This document shows positions 23,542-35,240 of a stretch of 64,000 nucleotides of DNA, piece by piece (the first letter of the stretch is position 1; each line of letters begins with the position of its first letter). Position numbers and translations under genes: made by a program. The stretch comes from Antilocapra americana. Its lineage: Eukaryota; Chordata; Mammalia; Artiodactyla; Antilocapridae. The notes beneath the pieces were generated by a model. That model did no database searches. It was given only the letters and a program-made list of their open reading frames with translations, and was not told the DNA's origin. The stretch lies in contig ML664176.1 in assembly GCA_007570785.1 (NCBI GenBank), positions 2,253,836-2,317,835 of the forward strand. Direction: 5' to 3'.

Positions 23542-24127
23542 GGTGTGTATAGGCATAGATACTGCTATAGTCCTTACTCCCAACCCAAATCCTCACTATG
23601 CCATCCTTCTTTGCTCCTCACACCCCGAAACTGAGCAAGCCTTCTCCAGCCCCCAGGAAGCCAGCCTTCCAACAAGATGGCAACCTCTGTCCCTGCATCC
23701 TCTGTCTTGGCCCTGGACCCAGCCTCCCAGGGACAGGCAGGTTATCCCAGGCTGTTCCACCAGCCCGTGCCTCCCCATGCTCTGGGTGAGGCTCCGTGAA
23801 AATCAGACTCTCCATGTGTGTCCCCTCCCTTCATGGTGCCTTCCAGGGTGTGCTAGGAAAGTACCCTGGCAACTGAGTTAATCTCCATCAGGATCAATCT
23901 TGGGCGCTGCATTCCCACTGAGGAAGCCACAAGGGAGAAAGCAGAAGGAAGAGCATAGATCAGCCCTGCTCGGGAGGGGGCCTTGGAGCTAATCAGCCCT
24001 TCAGCATCTCCGCCTCTGCCCCAGTTGGACTCTTTCACTTTGTCTTGTCTTGTAGACATGCCTTCTCTTCCACAAGATCATAAGTTCCTTGAAGGCAGCC
24101 CAGAGGAAATGCTTCAAAAACCTTCTC
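23542..24127. other. Unique, moderately GC-rich sequence
   Basis: Five overlapping open frames of 60-112 residues lie on both strands, which is expected by chance at this base composition. No domain or splice structure was recognised. Confidence 0.5.
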
Positions 24128-24341
24128 TGAAGTGAAGTGAAAGTCACTCAGTTGTGTCTGACTCTTTGTGACCCCACGGACTGCAGCCTACCAGGCTCCT
24201 CTGTCCATGGAATTCTCTAGGCAAGAATACTGGAGTGGGTTGCCATTCTCTTCTCCAGGGATTTTCCCAACCCAGGGCTCGGAGCTGGGTCTCCTGCACT
24301 GCAGGTGATCCGTTACCATCTGAGCTGCCAGTGAAGCCCAA
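24128..24341 (-). mobile_element. Bov-A2 type SINE
   Basis: Reverse SINE (TCACTCAGTTGTGTCTGAC to GAGCTGCCAGTGAAGCCC). CCTTCTCT occurs on both sides (24121-24128 and 24343-24350), a short target duplication. Confidence 0.9.
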
Positions 24342-24616
24342 GCCTTCTCTACGTTTCCATAATCACCCTCTCCTCTTTAGAAGAAGACGAACCAAAGGGG
24401 CCATCGGCAAAGGAAAACTCAGTCCAGACTAACGCACTCTGGGGTGAGCTCAGGGTGTTAGGAAATTGTTCTGCTCTCACCCTCGCCTCTATTCCTCACC
24501 TGGTCCTTTCCCTTTCTGGATTTCTATTCCTAGGAACAAAAATGACATTGTAACCATGGCTGCATTACAGTGAATGGAAACACAAAGAACAGAACTGATT
24601 AAACTGTTTGGGGTTT
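24143..24616. repeat. First copy of a ~470-bp local duplication
   Basis: Homologous to 24931-25387, with the same SINE, AGCCTTCTCTACG, AAGGAAAACTCAGTCCAGAC, GGAACAAAAATGA and CACAAAGAACAGAACYRATT in the same order. The offset is 788 bp in the SINE and 770 bp after a 15-bp indel. Confidence 0.93.
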
Positions 24617-24924
24617 CTTGTCACCTGATGTACCTGGAACCAAATCCACATCAAATGTTCTATTCACATCTCTTTAAGTTTTTTAGCCTTTTCTGTGCAT
24701 TAGGTTATTTTACTAATTATTTTTATTTGTCCTCTTTCAAAGAATGTATCTACTTCTTATTTTTTTAAGTATCCTTAAAATATCCATCTTCAGAAAAGCC
24801 TTCTGGGAGGTAAACATATATTTGCTTCCTGGGAATAGTTAAAATATTAATATCTCAGGGAAAGTACATTAGGACATTCTCTTTAAGCCTTGTTTCCACA
24901 GGATTTACTTTTTAAGGTTGTATC
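24617..24924. other. Unique sequence between duplicate copies
   Basis: Not present after the second copy. AT-rich, nothing recognised. Confidence 0.55.
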
Positions 24925-24930
24925 TGCTTA

Positions 24931-25387
24931 GCCACTCAGTCATGTCTGACTCTTCACAACATCGTGGACTGTAGCCCACCAGGCTCCTCTGTCCATGGGA
25001 TTTCCCAGGCAAAAATACTGGAGTGGGTTGCCATTCCCTTCTCTAGGGATCTTTCTGACCCAGGGATCAAACCCAGGTCTTCTGTATTACAGATTCTTTA
25101 CTGTCTGAGCTACCAGTGAAGCCCAAGCCTTCTCTACGGTTCCATAATCATGAGGGCAAACCAATGGTGGCCCATTGACAAGGAAAACTCAGTCCAGACT
25201 AACACACTTTGGAGTGAGCTCAGGGTATCAGGAAACCTCTCTGTTCTCATACTCTCCTCTTCTTCTCACCTGATCCTTTCCCCCTTCAGGAATTCTGTTC
25301 CTGGGAACAAAAATGAGTTGTAACCATGACCACATTACAGTTAATGGAAACACAAAGAACAGAACCAATTAAACAGTTTGGGGTTTA
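24931..25387. repeat. Second copy of the ~470-bp local duplication, including its SINE
   Basis: 24931-25125 is the reverse Bov SINE counterpart (GACTGTAGCCCACCAGGC, GTGAAGCCCAAGCC). 25126-25387 repeats the non-SINE flank of the first copy. That unique flank is shared, so a larger duplication event is indicated rather than two independent SINE insertions. Confidence 0.92.
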
Positions 25388-25390
25388 ATT

Positions 25391-25466
25391 TGCCCAGGTC
25401 TCCTGGCATTAGCAGGTGTATTTTTTTTTTTTTTTTTTTTTACCACCAAGCCACCAGGGAAGCCCT
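25391..25466 (-). mobile_element. SINE head fragment with poly(T) interruption
   Basis: CCCAGGTCTCCTGGCATTAGCAGG, a (T)20-type run at about 25422-25441, then CCACCAAGCCACCAGGGAAGCCC. A homopolymer expansion has split the SINE head. Confidence 0.8.
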
Positions 25467-25599
25467 TTTTAAGGTTAGCGCCTATAAAAAGGTTGGGAGA
25501 TGGATGAAGTTTGTTTTAAAATTCTCCCTCCTTTGCCAACCCAATGTTCCTACCTGCAGCAGGCTCCTTAGCCCACATCTAGAGTCTTCCAAAGAGAGG

Positions 25600-26045
25600 A
25601 ACTAGGGTTAAGAGCTTGGCCTCTCCTGTCAGCCTGCCTGGGTTCAAATCCAAGCTCTACTCCTTCCTAGTCATGTGACCTTGCGCAACTTACTAGATTC
25701 CACTGTTGCTCATTCTGCTCATTTGCAAAGTAGGAACAATAATGCCACGAGCAGCGGCCCCCAACCTTTTTGGCACCAGGGACCAGTCTCACAGAAGACA
25801 GTTTTTTTCCATGGACACTGGGGGTGGGGGAAGACGCAGTGGTTTGGGGATGATTCAAGTGCATTACATTTATTTTGCACTTTATTTCTATCATTGTTAC
25901 ATCAGCTCCACCTCAGATCATCAGGCATTAGATCCCAGAGGCTGGGGACCCCTGGCCATGAGCATGAAATATCTGAATAAATTTCAAGCACTTAGAACAG
26001 TGCCTTGCACTCAGAAAGAGATGATAAATATCAATACTTTAAAAA
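25600..26045 (+). repeat. MIR, interrupted by a hAT element
   Basis: The left half is 25600-25743 (GGTTAAGAGCTTGGCC, CTGCCTGGGTTCAAATCC, AGTCATGTGACCTTGCGCAAC, CATTTGCAAAGTAGG). After the DNA transposon it resumes at about 25963 with AGCACTTAGAACAGTGCCTTGCAC, the expected MIR tail. Confidence 0.85.
25752..25954 (+). mobile_element. Non-autonomous hAT-type DNA transposon remnant
   Basis: A 203-bp element with terminal inverted repeats (CAGCGGCCCCCAACC at the left; reverse complement of the right end CAGGGGTCCCCAGCC), flanked by the 8-bp duplication GCCACGAG (25744-25751) / GCCATGAG (25955-25962). An 8-bp duplication and CAGGGGTCCC-like ends fit the hAT superfamily. No transposase frame exists. 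Confidence 0.85.
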
Positions 26046-27235
26046 ATTGTGACCTTCTGCCCAAATAAAACCTCCAAAGGCAGGGTCAAGGATTGTCCCT
26101 CTCAATAGGGTCCTGATCACCCTACCCCATCACAATTTCCTTTCCTTCCTGCTCTTACCCTTCCTCCAGTCACACAATGCTTGGCAGTTGCAGGAGGACA
26201 CAGCTCCAGGACTGCTGTATCTACCCATCAGCCCTCCCCTTATCACATCGCTGAGTGCTGGCAGCACCCATTCCTGTCCTAACACCCTTGGCTTCCTCAC
26301 TCTCTTGTCTTTCTTTGCCCCCGAGGCAGTTCTGGGTAAGGGCTACATGCACCAACCACAGCTTGGGCTTCCTGCCCAGCTCACCAGTAAGCTAGCAGCC
26401 CCATCCGGAAAGGTACCCACCATAGAAGGCTTTCAGCCCCAGGCAGCTTGAAAAGATCTTGGGACAGGCTTCCTACTGAGAAGCCTGATCCTCTGCGACC
26501 AAGGTTGGTTCTTCTCATTAGGAAGTGATAAGAAGGAAACTCTTGTTATTATTCATATAAAATGTTTTCACAACACAAACAGCACCTCTCAGATTTTTGT
26601 CCCTTTGCAAGTTTCCTACAAGATGTGATGCATGCAATTCAGGTGAGCTGCTGCCAGGTACAGACTTACCTGGAAAGTATCTGACATTTTGACATGGTCA
26701 TCTCGACATGGGAATGTTTTGACCTGGCCCACAAACAAATCTTTAAGCTTCTAGATGTTTTTTTTTTTTTTTTTAGTGACCAATCTACACATGAAATATA
26801 CATACTTACCCCATTATCGAGTCTTGCTCTGTTCTTCACCTCACTCCATCACTGACTTCCTGAGTTGGAAATCAAGGATACAAGTAGTGTCTATAATGGG
26901 CAGGAGATGAGAAATAAGGTGAGCTCAAGTTCTGGTGTACCTAGTCAAAGCTTTTTTGATGCAGTGACAACAAGTCCAATTCAAACCCAGCTCAGCTGAC
27001 GAGAGATGACGGTAACCCAGCTACAGCAACAGCTAGATTCAGAGTGCAAGTGATGCCGCTGGGATGCCAACTTTCCATTTATCATTCAGTTCCCCTCCAT
27101 GTTGCCTTTATCCTTGCATCTAATGCACTGGCAAGAAAGCAAAGAGGAGCTCCAAGCCTGCATCTCATCAGGTTCAAATTCAGTAGCAAATAGTCATCTC
27201 TTTCTCGACACAAACAGTCTGTCTTTCTCTCTCTT
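26046..27235. other. Unique sequence, nothing recognised
   Basis: An 87-residue plus frame at 26188-26451 has no recognised domain. A (T)17 run lies at about 26758-26774. Confidence 0.5.
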
Positions 27236-27237
27236 TC

Positions 27238-27348
27238 CTGGAGAAGGGAAAGGCTACCCACTCCAGTATTCTGGCCTGGAGAATTCCATGGACTGTATAG
27301 TCCGTGGGGTTGCAAAGAGTCAGGCACAACTGAGTGACTTTCACTTCT
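27238..27348 (+). mobile_element. 5'-truncated Bov SINE
   Basis: Starts CTGGAGAAGGGAAAGGCTACCC and ends ACTGAGTGACTTTCACTTC. Confidence 0.88.
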
Positions 27349-27679
27349 CAACAGGACTCCTGGGTTTGAATCTCACTCAACCAAACGTGAGCCTTATTGG
27401 ATCACACTTGCATCCTCAAACCAATCACTGAGGCCAAGAATAAGAAAAACTCTCATTGGCCAGGCAGGCCTGAGTCAGACCTACCCCTGAAATACGCAGA
27501 ATCACCTGAAACATATCAACTGAGAGAACTGGTGGAGTGATGCCACTTAAGAAAATCAAGATACCACTGCCACAGGAGTAATACTTATCAGTAAATATCC
27601 ACTACTGATCCAAATACGGAACAGAGTGCTCATTAGGAAGAGAATGGTCAGAAATCACTTGTCAGACAAGTCACAAGCA
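27349..27679. other. Unique sequence, nothing recognised
   Basis: No gene or repeat is seen. Confidence 0.5.
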
Positions 27680-27759
27680 TTGGGCTGGCCCGAAAGTTCA
27701 TGTGATTTTTTTGATACAATGTTTAAAAAAATAGGAATGAACTTTTTGGCCAACCCGGT
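27680..27759. mobile_element. Mariner-type MITE (~80 bp)
   Basis: The ends are an inverted repeat: TTGGGCTGGCCCGAAAGTTCA at the left, complementary with mismatches to TGAACTTTTTGGCCAACCCGG at the right. The family of bovine mariner remnants has this exact shape. Only the terminal repeats and a short loop remain. Confidence 0.85.
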
Positions 27760-27785
27760 ACAAGGCCTCAAACATTTGCTATGCT

Positions 27786-28952
27786 TTGTTGTTCAGTCGC
27801 TCAGTTGTGTCCAACTCTTTGTGACCCAAGGACTGCAGCACACCAGGCTTCCCTGTCATTCACCATCTCCCAGAACTTACTCAACCTTATGTCCATTGAG
27901 TCAGTGATGCCATCCAACCATCTCATCTTCTGTCATTCCCTTCTCCTCCTGCCTTCAGTCTTTCCCAGCATGAGGGTCTTTTCCAATGAGTCAGCTCTTC
28001 ACGTCAGGTGGCCAAAGTATTGAAGCTTCAGCTTCAGCATCAGTTCTTCCAATGAATATTGAGAATTGATTTCCTTTAGGATGGACTGATTTGATCTCCT
28101 TGCAGTCCAAGGGATTCTCAAGAGTCTTCTCCAACACCACAGCTCAAAAGCATCAATTCTTTGGTGCTCAGCATTCTTTATGTTCCAACTCTCACATCCA
28201 TACATGACTACTGGAAAAACCATAGACTTGACTAGATGGACCTTTGTTGGCAAAATAATGTCTCTGCTTTTTAATACTGTTTAGTTTTGTCATAGCTTTT
28301 CTTCCAAGGAGCAAGTGTCTTTTAATTTCATGACTGCAGTCACCATCTGGAGTGATTTTGGAGCCCAAGAAAATAAAGTCTCTCACTGTTTCCATTGTTT
28401 CCCCATCTATTTGCCATGAAGTGATAGGACGGGATGCCATGATCTTCGTTTTTTGAATGTTGAGCTTTAAGCCAGTTTTTTCACTCTCCTCTTTCACTTT
28501 GATAAAGAGGCTCTTTTGTTCCTCTTTGCTCTCTGCCATAACAGTGGTGTCATCTGCATATCTGAGGTTATTGATATTTCTCCTAGCAATCTTAATTCCA
28601 ACTTGTGCTTCATCCAGCCCAGCATTTCGCATGATGTACTCTGCATATAGTTAAATAAGCAGGGTGATAATACACAGCTCCAGCTTACTCCTTTCCTAAT
28701 TTGGAACCAGTCTGTTATTCCATGCCTAGTTCTAACAATTGCTTCTTGACCTGCATACAGGTTTCGCAGGAGGCAGGTAAGGTGGTCTGATATTCCCATC
28801 TCTTTAAGAATTTTCCACAGTTTGTTGTGATCCACACAGTCAAAGGCTTTAGTATAGTCAATGAAGCAAAAGTAGATGTCTTCCTGGAATTCTCTTGCTT
28901 TTTTCTATGATTCAAAGGATGTTGGCAATTTACTAACCTCAAAAAGGCTAAC
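27786..28952 (-). mobile_element. BovB LINE, 3' half (reverse transcriptase to 3' end)
   Basis: The minus strand reads through the BovB reverse transcriptase: DHNKLWKILKEMGISDHLTC (28494-28835 frame), the catalytic YADDTTVMAESKEEQKSL region and NIQKTKIMASRPITSWQIDGE (28192-28632 frame), then VFPVVMYGCESWNIKNAEHQ (27999-28253). It ends with the GTTCAGTCGCTCAGTTGTG terminus. The frame changes twice, so there is no complete enzyme. It is 5'-truncated near 28952. Confidence 0.93.
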
Positions 28953-29286
28953 ATTTACACCCTCTGTTCATTCTCTATAAATTCCTCTGTTTGTATTAGA
29001 ATTCTTTGATTTCTCTATTAAGGATCAAAGCAATTTCTTTCAAGGAATAAGTAGATTCATCTTCCTAATGAGTACTTAATCTCCTTGACAATTAAAAATC
29101 TGGAGGATTAGATTCTATGCACCCTAGGGGAAAGATAATCCATTTAAGAGAAGAAGATATCAATATACTTATTTATGTTTTCATCTTAAAAGCAAGAAAT
29201 TTTTACCAACAGGATTATTAGCACTGTCACTGGTACCTGTCATTGGTCCAGATGTCAGAGGTTTTCAGGAAAGATCAGAGGTGAAC
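28953..29286. other. Unique sequence, nothing recognised
   Basis: AT-rich, with no pattern recognised. Confidence 0.5.
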
Positions 29287-29398
29287 TTCCCTGATGGTCC
29301 AGTGGTTAAGACTCAGACTTCCATTACAGAAGATGAGGATTCAATCCTTGGTTTGGGAACTATGATCCCACACACTGTGGGATGTGGCCAAAAAGAAT
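29287..29398 (+). mobile_element. CHR-type SINE fragment
   Basis: ACTTCCCTGATGGTCCAGTGG, ATTCAATCCTTGGTTTGGGAAC and a GTGGCCAAAAAGAAT end. Confidence 0.85.
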
Positions 29399-29529
29399 AT
29401 AGAGCAGGGCTTCTGTACACAGGGGGCGAGTAGGGGCCTTCTTGCTTTCACATATTATGCCCTTACAATAGTTTTAAGGGGTAAAATGGCACATGTACAC
29501 AACTTATTCCGAAATCTTTCAGAAAAAAA

Positions 29530-29704
29530 AAAGACAGACAGATGGATATATAGACTAGATTATAAATAAATAATGATAATGATAAAAATATAGAAAATGT
29601 TATCACTTGGAGAATTTGGGTGGGTGAAGGATATATGTGAATTTTTAGTACCATTTTTGCAACTGTTCTGTAAACCTGAAAGTATTTCAAAATAAAAATT
29701 AAAA
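29530..29704 (+). repeat. L1 (L1M) 3'-end fragment
   Basis: TTGCAACTGTTCTGTAAACC followed by GTATTTCAAAATAAAAATTAAAAG is the 3' terminus of older L1 families. Confidence 0.65.
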
Positions 29705-30371
29705 GTTTGATGATGGTGAAGAGCAGCCTAAGCGGAAGAAAGAGGGTGGCTCTAGCCACGGTGACCAGGAGGAGGAGGAGAGAAGGCTCCTGAGCACTGT
29801 GAGGCAGTTCTGACAACCGAGGCACTGTGTCCCGATAGACAGGTGAAGACAAGAGATCCTGCTACTTTTTAAAAAAGTGTTAGCAATCTGCAAAATAAAT
29901 CCTATTCTTTTTTGCCAAGTAAAATAAAGTTTGGATTTTCTATATCGAGACAAACAGTGTCTGATCACCCGGGATATTTATCAAGGACTTGATGTTTACA
30001 AACGATGAAACCTCCTCGTGGTAATGGCTGGATTTTAGAAGCACACATCAGCGGAGTGTTGTTCCTCTCTTGGGAACATGGCAGATGGAGTCTGAAGGGC
30101 ACAACCAGTGGGATGGAAAGAGGCAATTCTTTATGTTTATGTCACTTAGTGCAGCCACCCAGACAGGTTCCCAGTATCCTGCCCTTTGTACAGACTTAAG
30201 ACTAGAACCATAGGTGAACATAAAACCATTCAGAAAAATGATACTCATCAGCAAATGCGAAAGAAGGGTGTTCACATTATATTTGAAAACAGAAGGGCCC
30301 CTCCCTCTGTTAATGCAAAGCTTCCTGGGATGAAATGGAATTCTCTATATTAACCCTGGCCATCTTCACGC
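29705..30371. other. Unique sequence, nothing recognised
   Basis: The minus frame 29463-29852 (129 residues) runs out of the L1 antisense strand and has no domain of its own. Confidence 0.5.
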
Positions 30372-30372
30372 A

Positions 30373-30550
30373 GTAGATCTGGGAGACAAGGGTTCGATCC
30401 CTGGGTCAGGAAGATCCCCTGGAGGAGGAAATGGCAACCCACTCTAATATTCTTGCCTGGAAAATGCCATGGACAGAGGAGCCTGGCGGGCTACAGTCCA
30501 TGGGGTCACAAAAGAGCTGGACACGACTGAGCGACTGAGCACACACACAC
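30373..30550 (+). mobile_element. 5'-truncated Bov-tA SINE
   Basis: AGGGTTCGATCCCTGGGTCAGG, GGCAACCCACTCTAATATTC, GACACGACTGAGCGACTGAGC, then (CA)n. Confidence 0.92.
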
Positions 30551-31167
30551 GTCTTCACCCTCAGTATTTTAGAAAAGACAAAAACCTCAGTTCAAAGAAG
30601 TTAAACATATGCCCCAAGAATGAACAATTCGTTGGCAGCAGAGCCGAGATCTGAAGCAAGTTCATTCCGGCCATCAGGCTTTCTGCTTCTTTTAATACTC
30701 CACATCATTTCCTGTCTTATTTCCTAATAGGAAGAAGCATGGGCCTCCTACTCAGCGACGGATCCAATTTGTGCCAATAAAACACACGGAGAAGTTTGCT
30801 GGGGTTTTCCAGGGAAATTCTTTCTTAGTCTTATGGGAATGTTTGTAGAAGCAAGGCCTTCTCTCCAGCCTGGTCTCTGATGAGAAATCATAGGGTAGTT
30901 CCGGCATCCTCGGACTAAAAGTGTGAGCTTCCCTGGGATGGAATGATGCATGGGTGGCAGAATGGAGCTATGGAACAAGAGATGCACCAGGAATGTGTAT
31001 TCTTTACCCTGCTTTTCTACCCACTGCTGTTCTGGACCCTCTCTTGCTTTTATAAGACTGTACTTCTGTAATTATTGCCAGTTGTCTTTCTCCTCATTAT
31101 CAATATCTCCCTCCATCCTGGAAATTCCAAACATGTGTTGGATTCTTTCAGATTAAAACAAAATGTG
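30551..31167. other. Unique sequence, nothing recognised
   Basis: No credible exon or repeat is visible. Confidence 0.5.
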
Positions 31168-31372
31168 GGACTTCCCTGGTGGTCCAGTGGTTAAGACTTC
31201 ATCTACCAATGCAGAGGATGCAGGGTCAATCCCTGGTAGGGGAGCTAAGATTCCACATGCCTCTAAGGCCAAAAAACCAAAACATTTAAGACAGAAGCAA
31301 TATTGTAACAAATTCAATAAAGGCTTTAAAAATGGTCCACATGAAAAAAATCTTAAAAAAAATTTTTTAAAG
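31168..31372 (+). mobile_element. CHR-1 type SINE
   Basis: GGGACTTCCCTGGTGGTCCAG head, GGATGCAGGGTCAATCCCTGG, and the CHR tail GCAATATTGTAACAAATTC and AAAATGGTCCACAT. Confidence 0.93.
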
Positions 31373-31824
31373 CAATGATTATCCTTTGACTCTGTGTATT
31401 CTCTTCCTGTTACAGCTATTTTTCTCCCCTTTCCTCGTCCAAAACTTTGTCTGTACACTCTCTCCTTCCACTCATGTTTTAATTCGTTCTAGTTTGGTTC
31501 CTGATGTCATTGTTCTCCTAGACTTGCTCCTGTCAAGTTCACCACTGATCTTCACCTTCCCAATGTCAACAGGTGTTTCTCTGTTTTCATTTATCTAGAC
31601 TTTCCAGCAGGATGTAAATGAGTTGAATACCCTCTTCTTCTTGGAATACATTCCTATCTTACCTTCCAGGACTCTATGCTACCCTGGCCTCTCCCCTACC
31701 AAACTGGTTGCTGCTTCTCTGTCCCCTACACTGACATTTCCTCTTCTATATTTCTAAATGTTGGACTGTCTCAATACTTGGTCCTAGGTCCTCTACTCTC
31801 CTCTATTTGTTCCTTCTCTTCCTC
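31373..31824. other. Unique sequence, nothing recognised
   Basis: Pyrimidine-rich. The 70-79 residue plus frames here are Ser/Leu-rich and motif-free. Confidence 0.5.
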
Positions 31825-32110
31825 TATTCATTCAATACTCAATCAATACTTGTTGAGTATCTACTATATGTCAGATTCTTTTCTAGGCACTGGAAATAGA
31901 GCACTGAATAAATAAACAAATCTGTCTTTATAAAGCATGCATTCTAGTGGAAAAGAAAATAAGCAAAAATTAATTAGTCTATAATATAATGTAACTAGTG
32001 GTAAGTGCTATGAAAAAGAATAAAGCAGTGCCAACGACAATGATGCTTTTTAAAAATATGATGGCCAGTGGAGGATGCTCTAAGGAGGTGACATTTACAT
32101 CTAAGAAAAG
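31825..32110 (+). repeat. Old L2-type repeat
   Basis: TGTTGAGTATCTACTATATGTCAG, TTCTAGGCACTGGAAATAGAGCAC, GCATTCTAGTGG and CTAAGGAGGTGACATTT are in the same order as in common mammalian L2 copies. Confidence 0.6.
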
Positions 32111-32776
32111 TGGAGTGTGTGTGAGAGAGAAGTTAAAGCTGATTCCAGGTTTCTGGTCTGAGTGAAAGAAAGAAGGATGGTGCCATTTAGTGAAATGAGG
32201 AAAATCGGGGGAGGAAGAGATTTGGGAGGAGAAAATCAAGAATTCTGGTTTGGAGGTATTGATTGATGAGTCATATGTCCATATTAAGTGGTTATTTGGA
32301 TAGATCAGATTTCTCTTGCAGATGATTCCTTTCTCAGGTGTTATGGAGACTTTTCTGACCACTCTGTCTCTGAGAACATCCCACTTGCCACCTCCCCAAC
32401 CCACAGGATCTCTATCACCCTCCATAATTTATTGTGTTCATGATAGACACCTCAAACTGTAATAACAAAATTTGGCTTTGGTTTGGTACCTTTACAAAAA
32501 TTAACTCCTGGGGGAACAGGAACTTTGTCTTGTTTATAGCTTTGCCCCCTGACCTTGGTACCATTCTTATTCAGAGTAAGAACTCAACATCCAATTGTTG
32601 AAGGAAAAAATATAGGGTAGGTCAGTCTTCTGCAGAAGTCAGGACATCTTGGCTCTTGTCTGAGCCTAGCTAGTCACTGGCTTTGAAACTGTCACTTCTG
32701 TGGTATATTATCAGTTTCAGAAGTCATTTGATTAGCTGATTTCTAAGGGCTAATTGTCAACTTTGAAATTATGCTT
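32111..32776. other. Unique sequence, nothing recognised
   Basis: A 148-residue minus frame (31979-32425) partly overlaps the L2 repeat. No domain was recognised. Confidence 0.5.
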
Positions 32777-32791
32777 AAAATCCAGGATTTT

Positions 32792-35224
32792 CAATCAATG
32801 CAATATACTACATTAACAAATTGAAAGATAAAAACCATATGATTATCTCAATAGATGCAGAAAAAGCCTTTGACAAAATTAAACAGCTATTTATGATAAA
32901 AACTCTCCAGAAAGCAGGAATAGAAGGAACATACTTCAAAATAATAAAAGCTATATATGACAAACCCACAGCAAACATTATCCTCAATGGTGAAAAATTA
33001 AAGCATTTCCCCTAAAGTCAGGAACAAGGCAAGGGTGCCCACTCTCACCACTACTATTCAACATAGTTTTGGAAGTTTTGGCCACAGCAATCAGAGTAGA
33101 AAAAGAAACAAAAGGAATTCAGATTGGAAAAGAAGAAGTAAAACTCTCACTGTTTGCAGATGACATGATCCTCTACATAGAAAACCCCAAAGACTCTACC
33201 AGAAAATTACTAGAGCTAATCAATGAATATAGTAAAGTTGCAGGGTATTAAATTAACACACAGAAATCCTTTGCATTCGTATACACTAACAATGAGAAAA
33301 CAGAAAGAGAAATTAAGGAAACAATTCCATTCACCATTGCAATGAAAAGAATAAAATACTTAGGAATATATCTACCTAAAGAAACAAAAGACCCATATGT
33401 AGAAAACTATAAAATACTGATGAAAGAAATCAAAGAGGGCACAAATAGATGGAGAAATATACCATGTTCATGAATTGGAAGAATCAATATAGTGAAAATG
33501 AGTATACTATTGAAAGCAATCTATAGATTCAATGCAATCCCTATCAAGCTACCAATGGTATTTTTCATTGAACTAGAACAAATAACTTCACAATTTGTAT
33601 GGAAATACAGAAAACCTCAAATAGCTAAAGCAATCTTGAGAAAGAATGGAACAGGAAGAATCAACCTGCCTGACTTCAGGCTCTACTACAAAGCTACATT
33701 CATCAAGACAGTATGGTACTGGCACAAAGACAGAAATATAGATCAATGGAACAAAATAGAAAGCCCAGAGATAAATCCATGCACCTATGGACACCTTATC
33801 TTTGACAAAGGAGGCAAGAATATACAACTGAGAAAAAACAATCTCTGTAACAGGTGGTGCTGGGAAAACTTGTCAACCACTTGTAAAAGAATGAAATTAG
33901 AACACTTTCCGTACACAAAAATAAACTCAAAATGGATTAAAGATCTAAACGTAAGACCAGAAACTACAAACCTCCTAGAGGAAAACAAGGCAAAACACTC
34001 TCTAACATAAATCACAGCAGGATCCTCTATGACCCACCTCCCAGAGTAATGGAAATAAAAGCAAAAATAAACAAATGGGACCTAATTAAACTTAAAAGAT
34101 TTTGCATAACAAAGGAAACTAGAAGCAAAGTGAAAAGACAGCCTTCAGAATGGGAGAAAATAATAGCAAACTAAGCAACTGACAAAGAATTAATCTCAAA
34201 AATATACAAGCAACTCCTGCAGCTCAATTCCAAAAAAATTAACGACCCAATAAAAAAATGGGCCAAAGAACTAAACAGACATTTCTCCAAAGAAGACATA
34301 CAGATGGCTAACAAACACATGAAAAGATGTTCCACATCACTCATTATCAGAGAAATGCAAATCAAAACCACAATGAGGTACCATTTCATGCTAGTCAGAA
34401 TGGCTGCTATCCAAAAGCCTACAAGAAATAAATGCTGGAGAAGGTGTGGAGAAAAGGGAACCCTCTTACACTGTTGGTGGGAATGCAAACTAGTACAGCC
34501 ACTATGGAGAACAGTGTGGAGATCCCTTAAAAAACTGGAAATAGAACTGCCGTATGACCCAGCAATCCCACTGCTGGGCATACACACCAAGGAAATCAGA
34601 ATTGAAAGAGACATGTGTACCCCAATGTTCATTGCAGCACTGTTTACAATAGCCAGGACATGGAAGCAACCTAGATGTCCATTAGCAGACAAATGGATAA
34701 GAAAGCTGTGGTACATATACACAATGGAATATTACACAGCCGTTAAAAAGAATACATTTGAATCAGTTCTAATGAAGTGGATGAAACTGGAGCCTATTAT
34801 AGAGAGGGAAGTAAGCCAGAAACACCAATACAGTATACTAACACATATATATGAAATTTAGAAAGGTGGTAACGAAAACCCTATATGTGAGACAGAAAAA
34901 GAGACACAGATGTATAGAACAGTCTTTTGGACTCTGTGGGAGAAGGCGAGGGTGGGATGATTTGAGAGAATAGCATTGAAACATGTATATTATCATATGT
35001 GAAACAGATTGCCAGTTCAGGTTTGATGCATGAGACAGGGTGCTCAGGGCTGGTGCACTGGGATGACCCAGAGGGATGGAATGGGGAGGGAGGTGGGAGG
35101 GGGGTTCAGGATGGGGAACACATGGACACCCATGGCTGATTCATATCAATGCATGGCCAAAACCACTACAATATTGTAATTAGTCTCCAACTAAAATAAA
35201 TTTTTAAAAAATAAACTAATTTTT
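32792..35224 (+). mobile_element. 5'-truncated L1 LINE with target-site duplication
   Basis: About 2.4 kb of L1 ORF2 plus 3' UTR. Recognisable pieces are the reverse-transcriptase [13 protein letters not shown] motif (32821-33015), the catalytic FADDMILY motif (33069-33251), the thumb/C-terminal region (33492-34010) and the C-terminal [13 protein letters not shown] and [12 protein letters not shown] segments (34304-34861). Stops or frameshifts near 33013, 33249, 33480 and 34011 break ORF2. The ends are marked by AAAATCCAGGATTTT (32777-32791) and AAAACTCCAGGATTTT (35225-35240). The EN domain and 5' end are missing, so it is immobile. Confidence 0.93.
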
Positions 35225-35240
35225 AAAACTCCAGGATTTT

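Noticed and set aside
23542..24127. Cluster of overlapping frames up to 112 residues
   Set aside because: Frames overlap on both strands, with no codon-bias contrast or domain; consistent with GC-moderate chance frames.
29463..29852. 129-residue minus frame
   Set aside because: Runs through an L1 3' end in antisense; Leu/Ser-rich with no motif.
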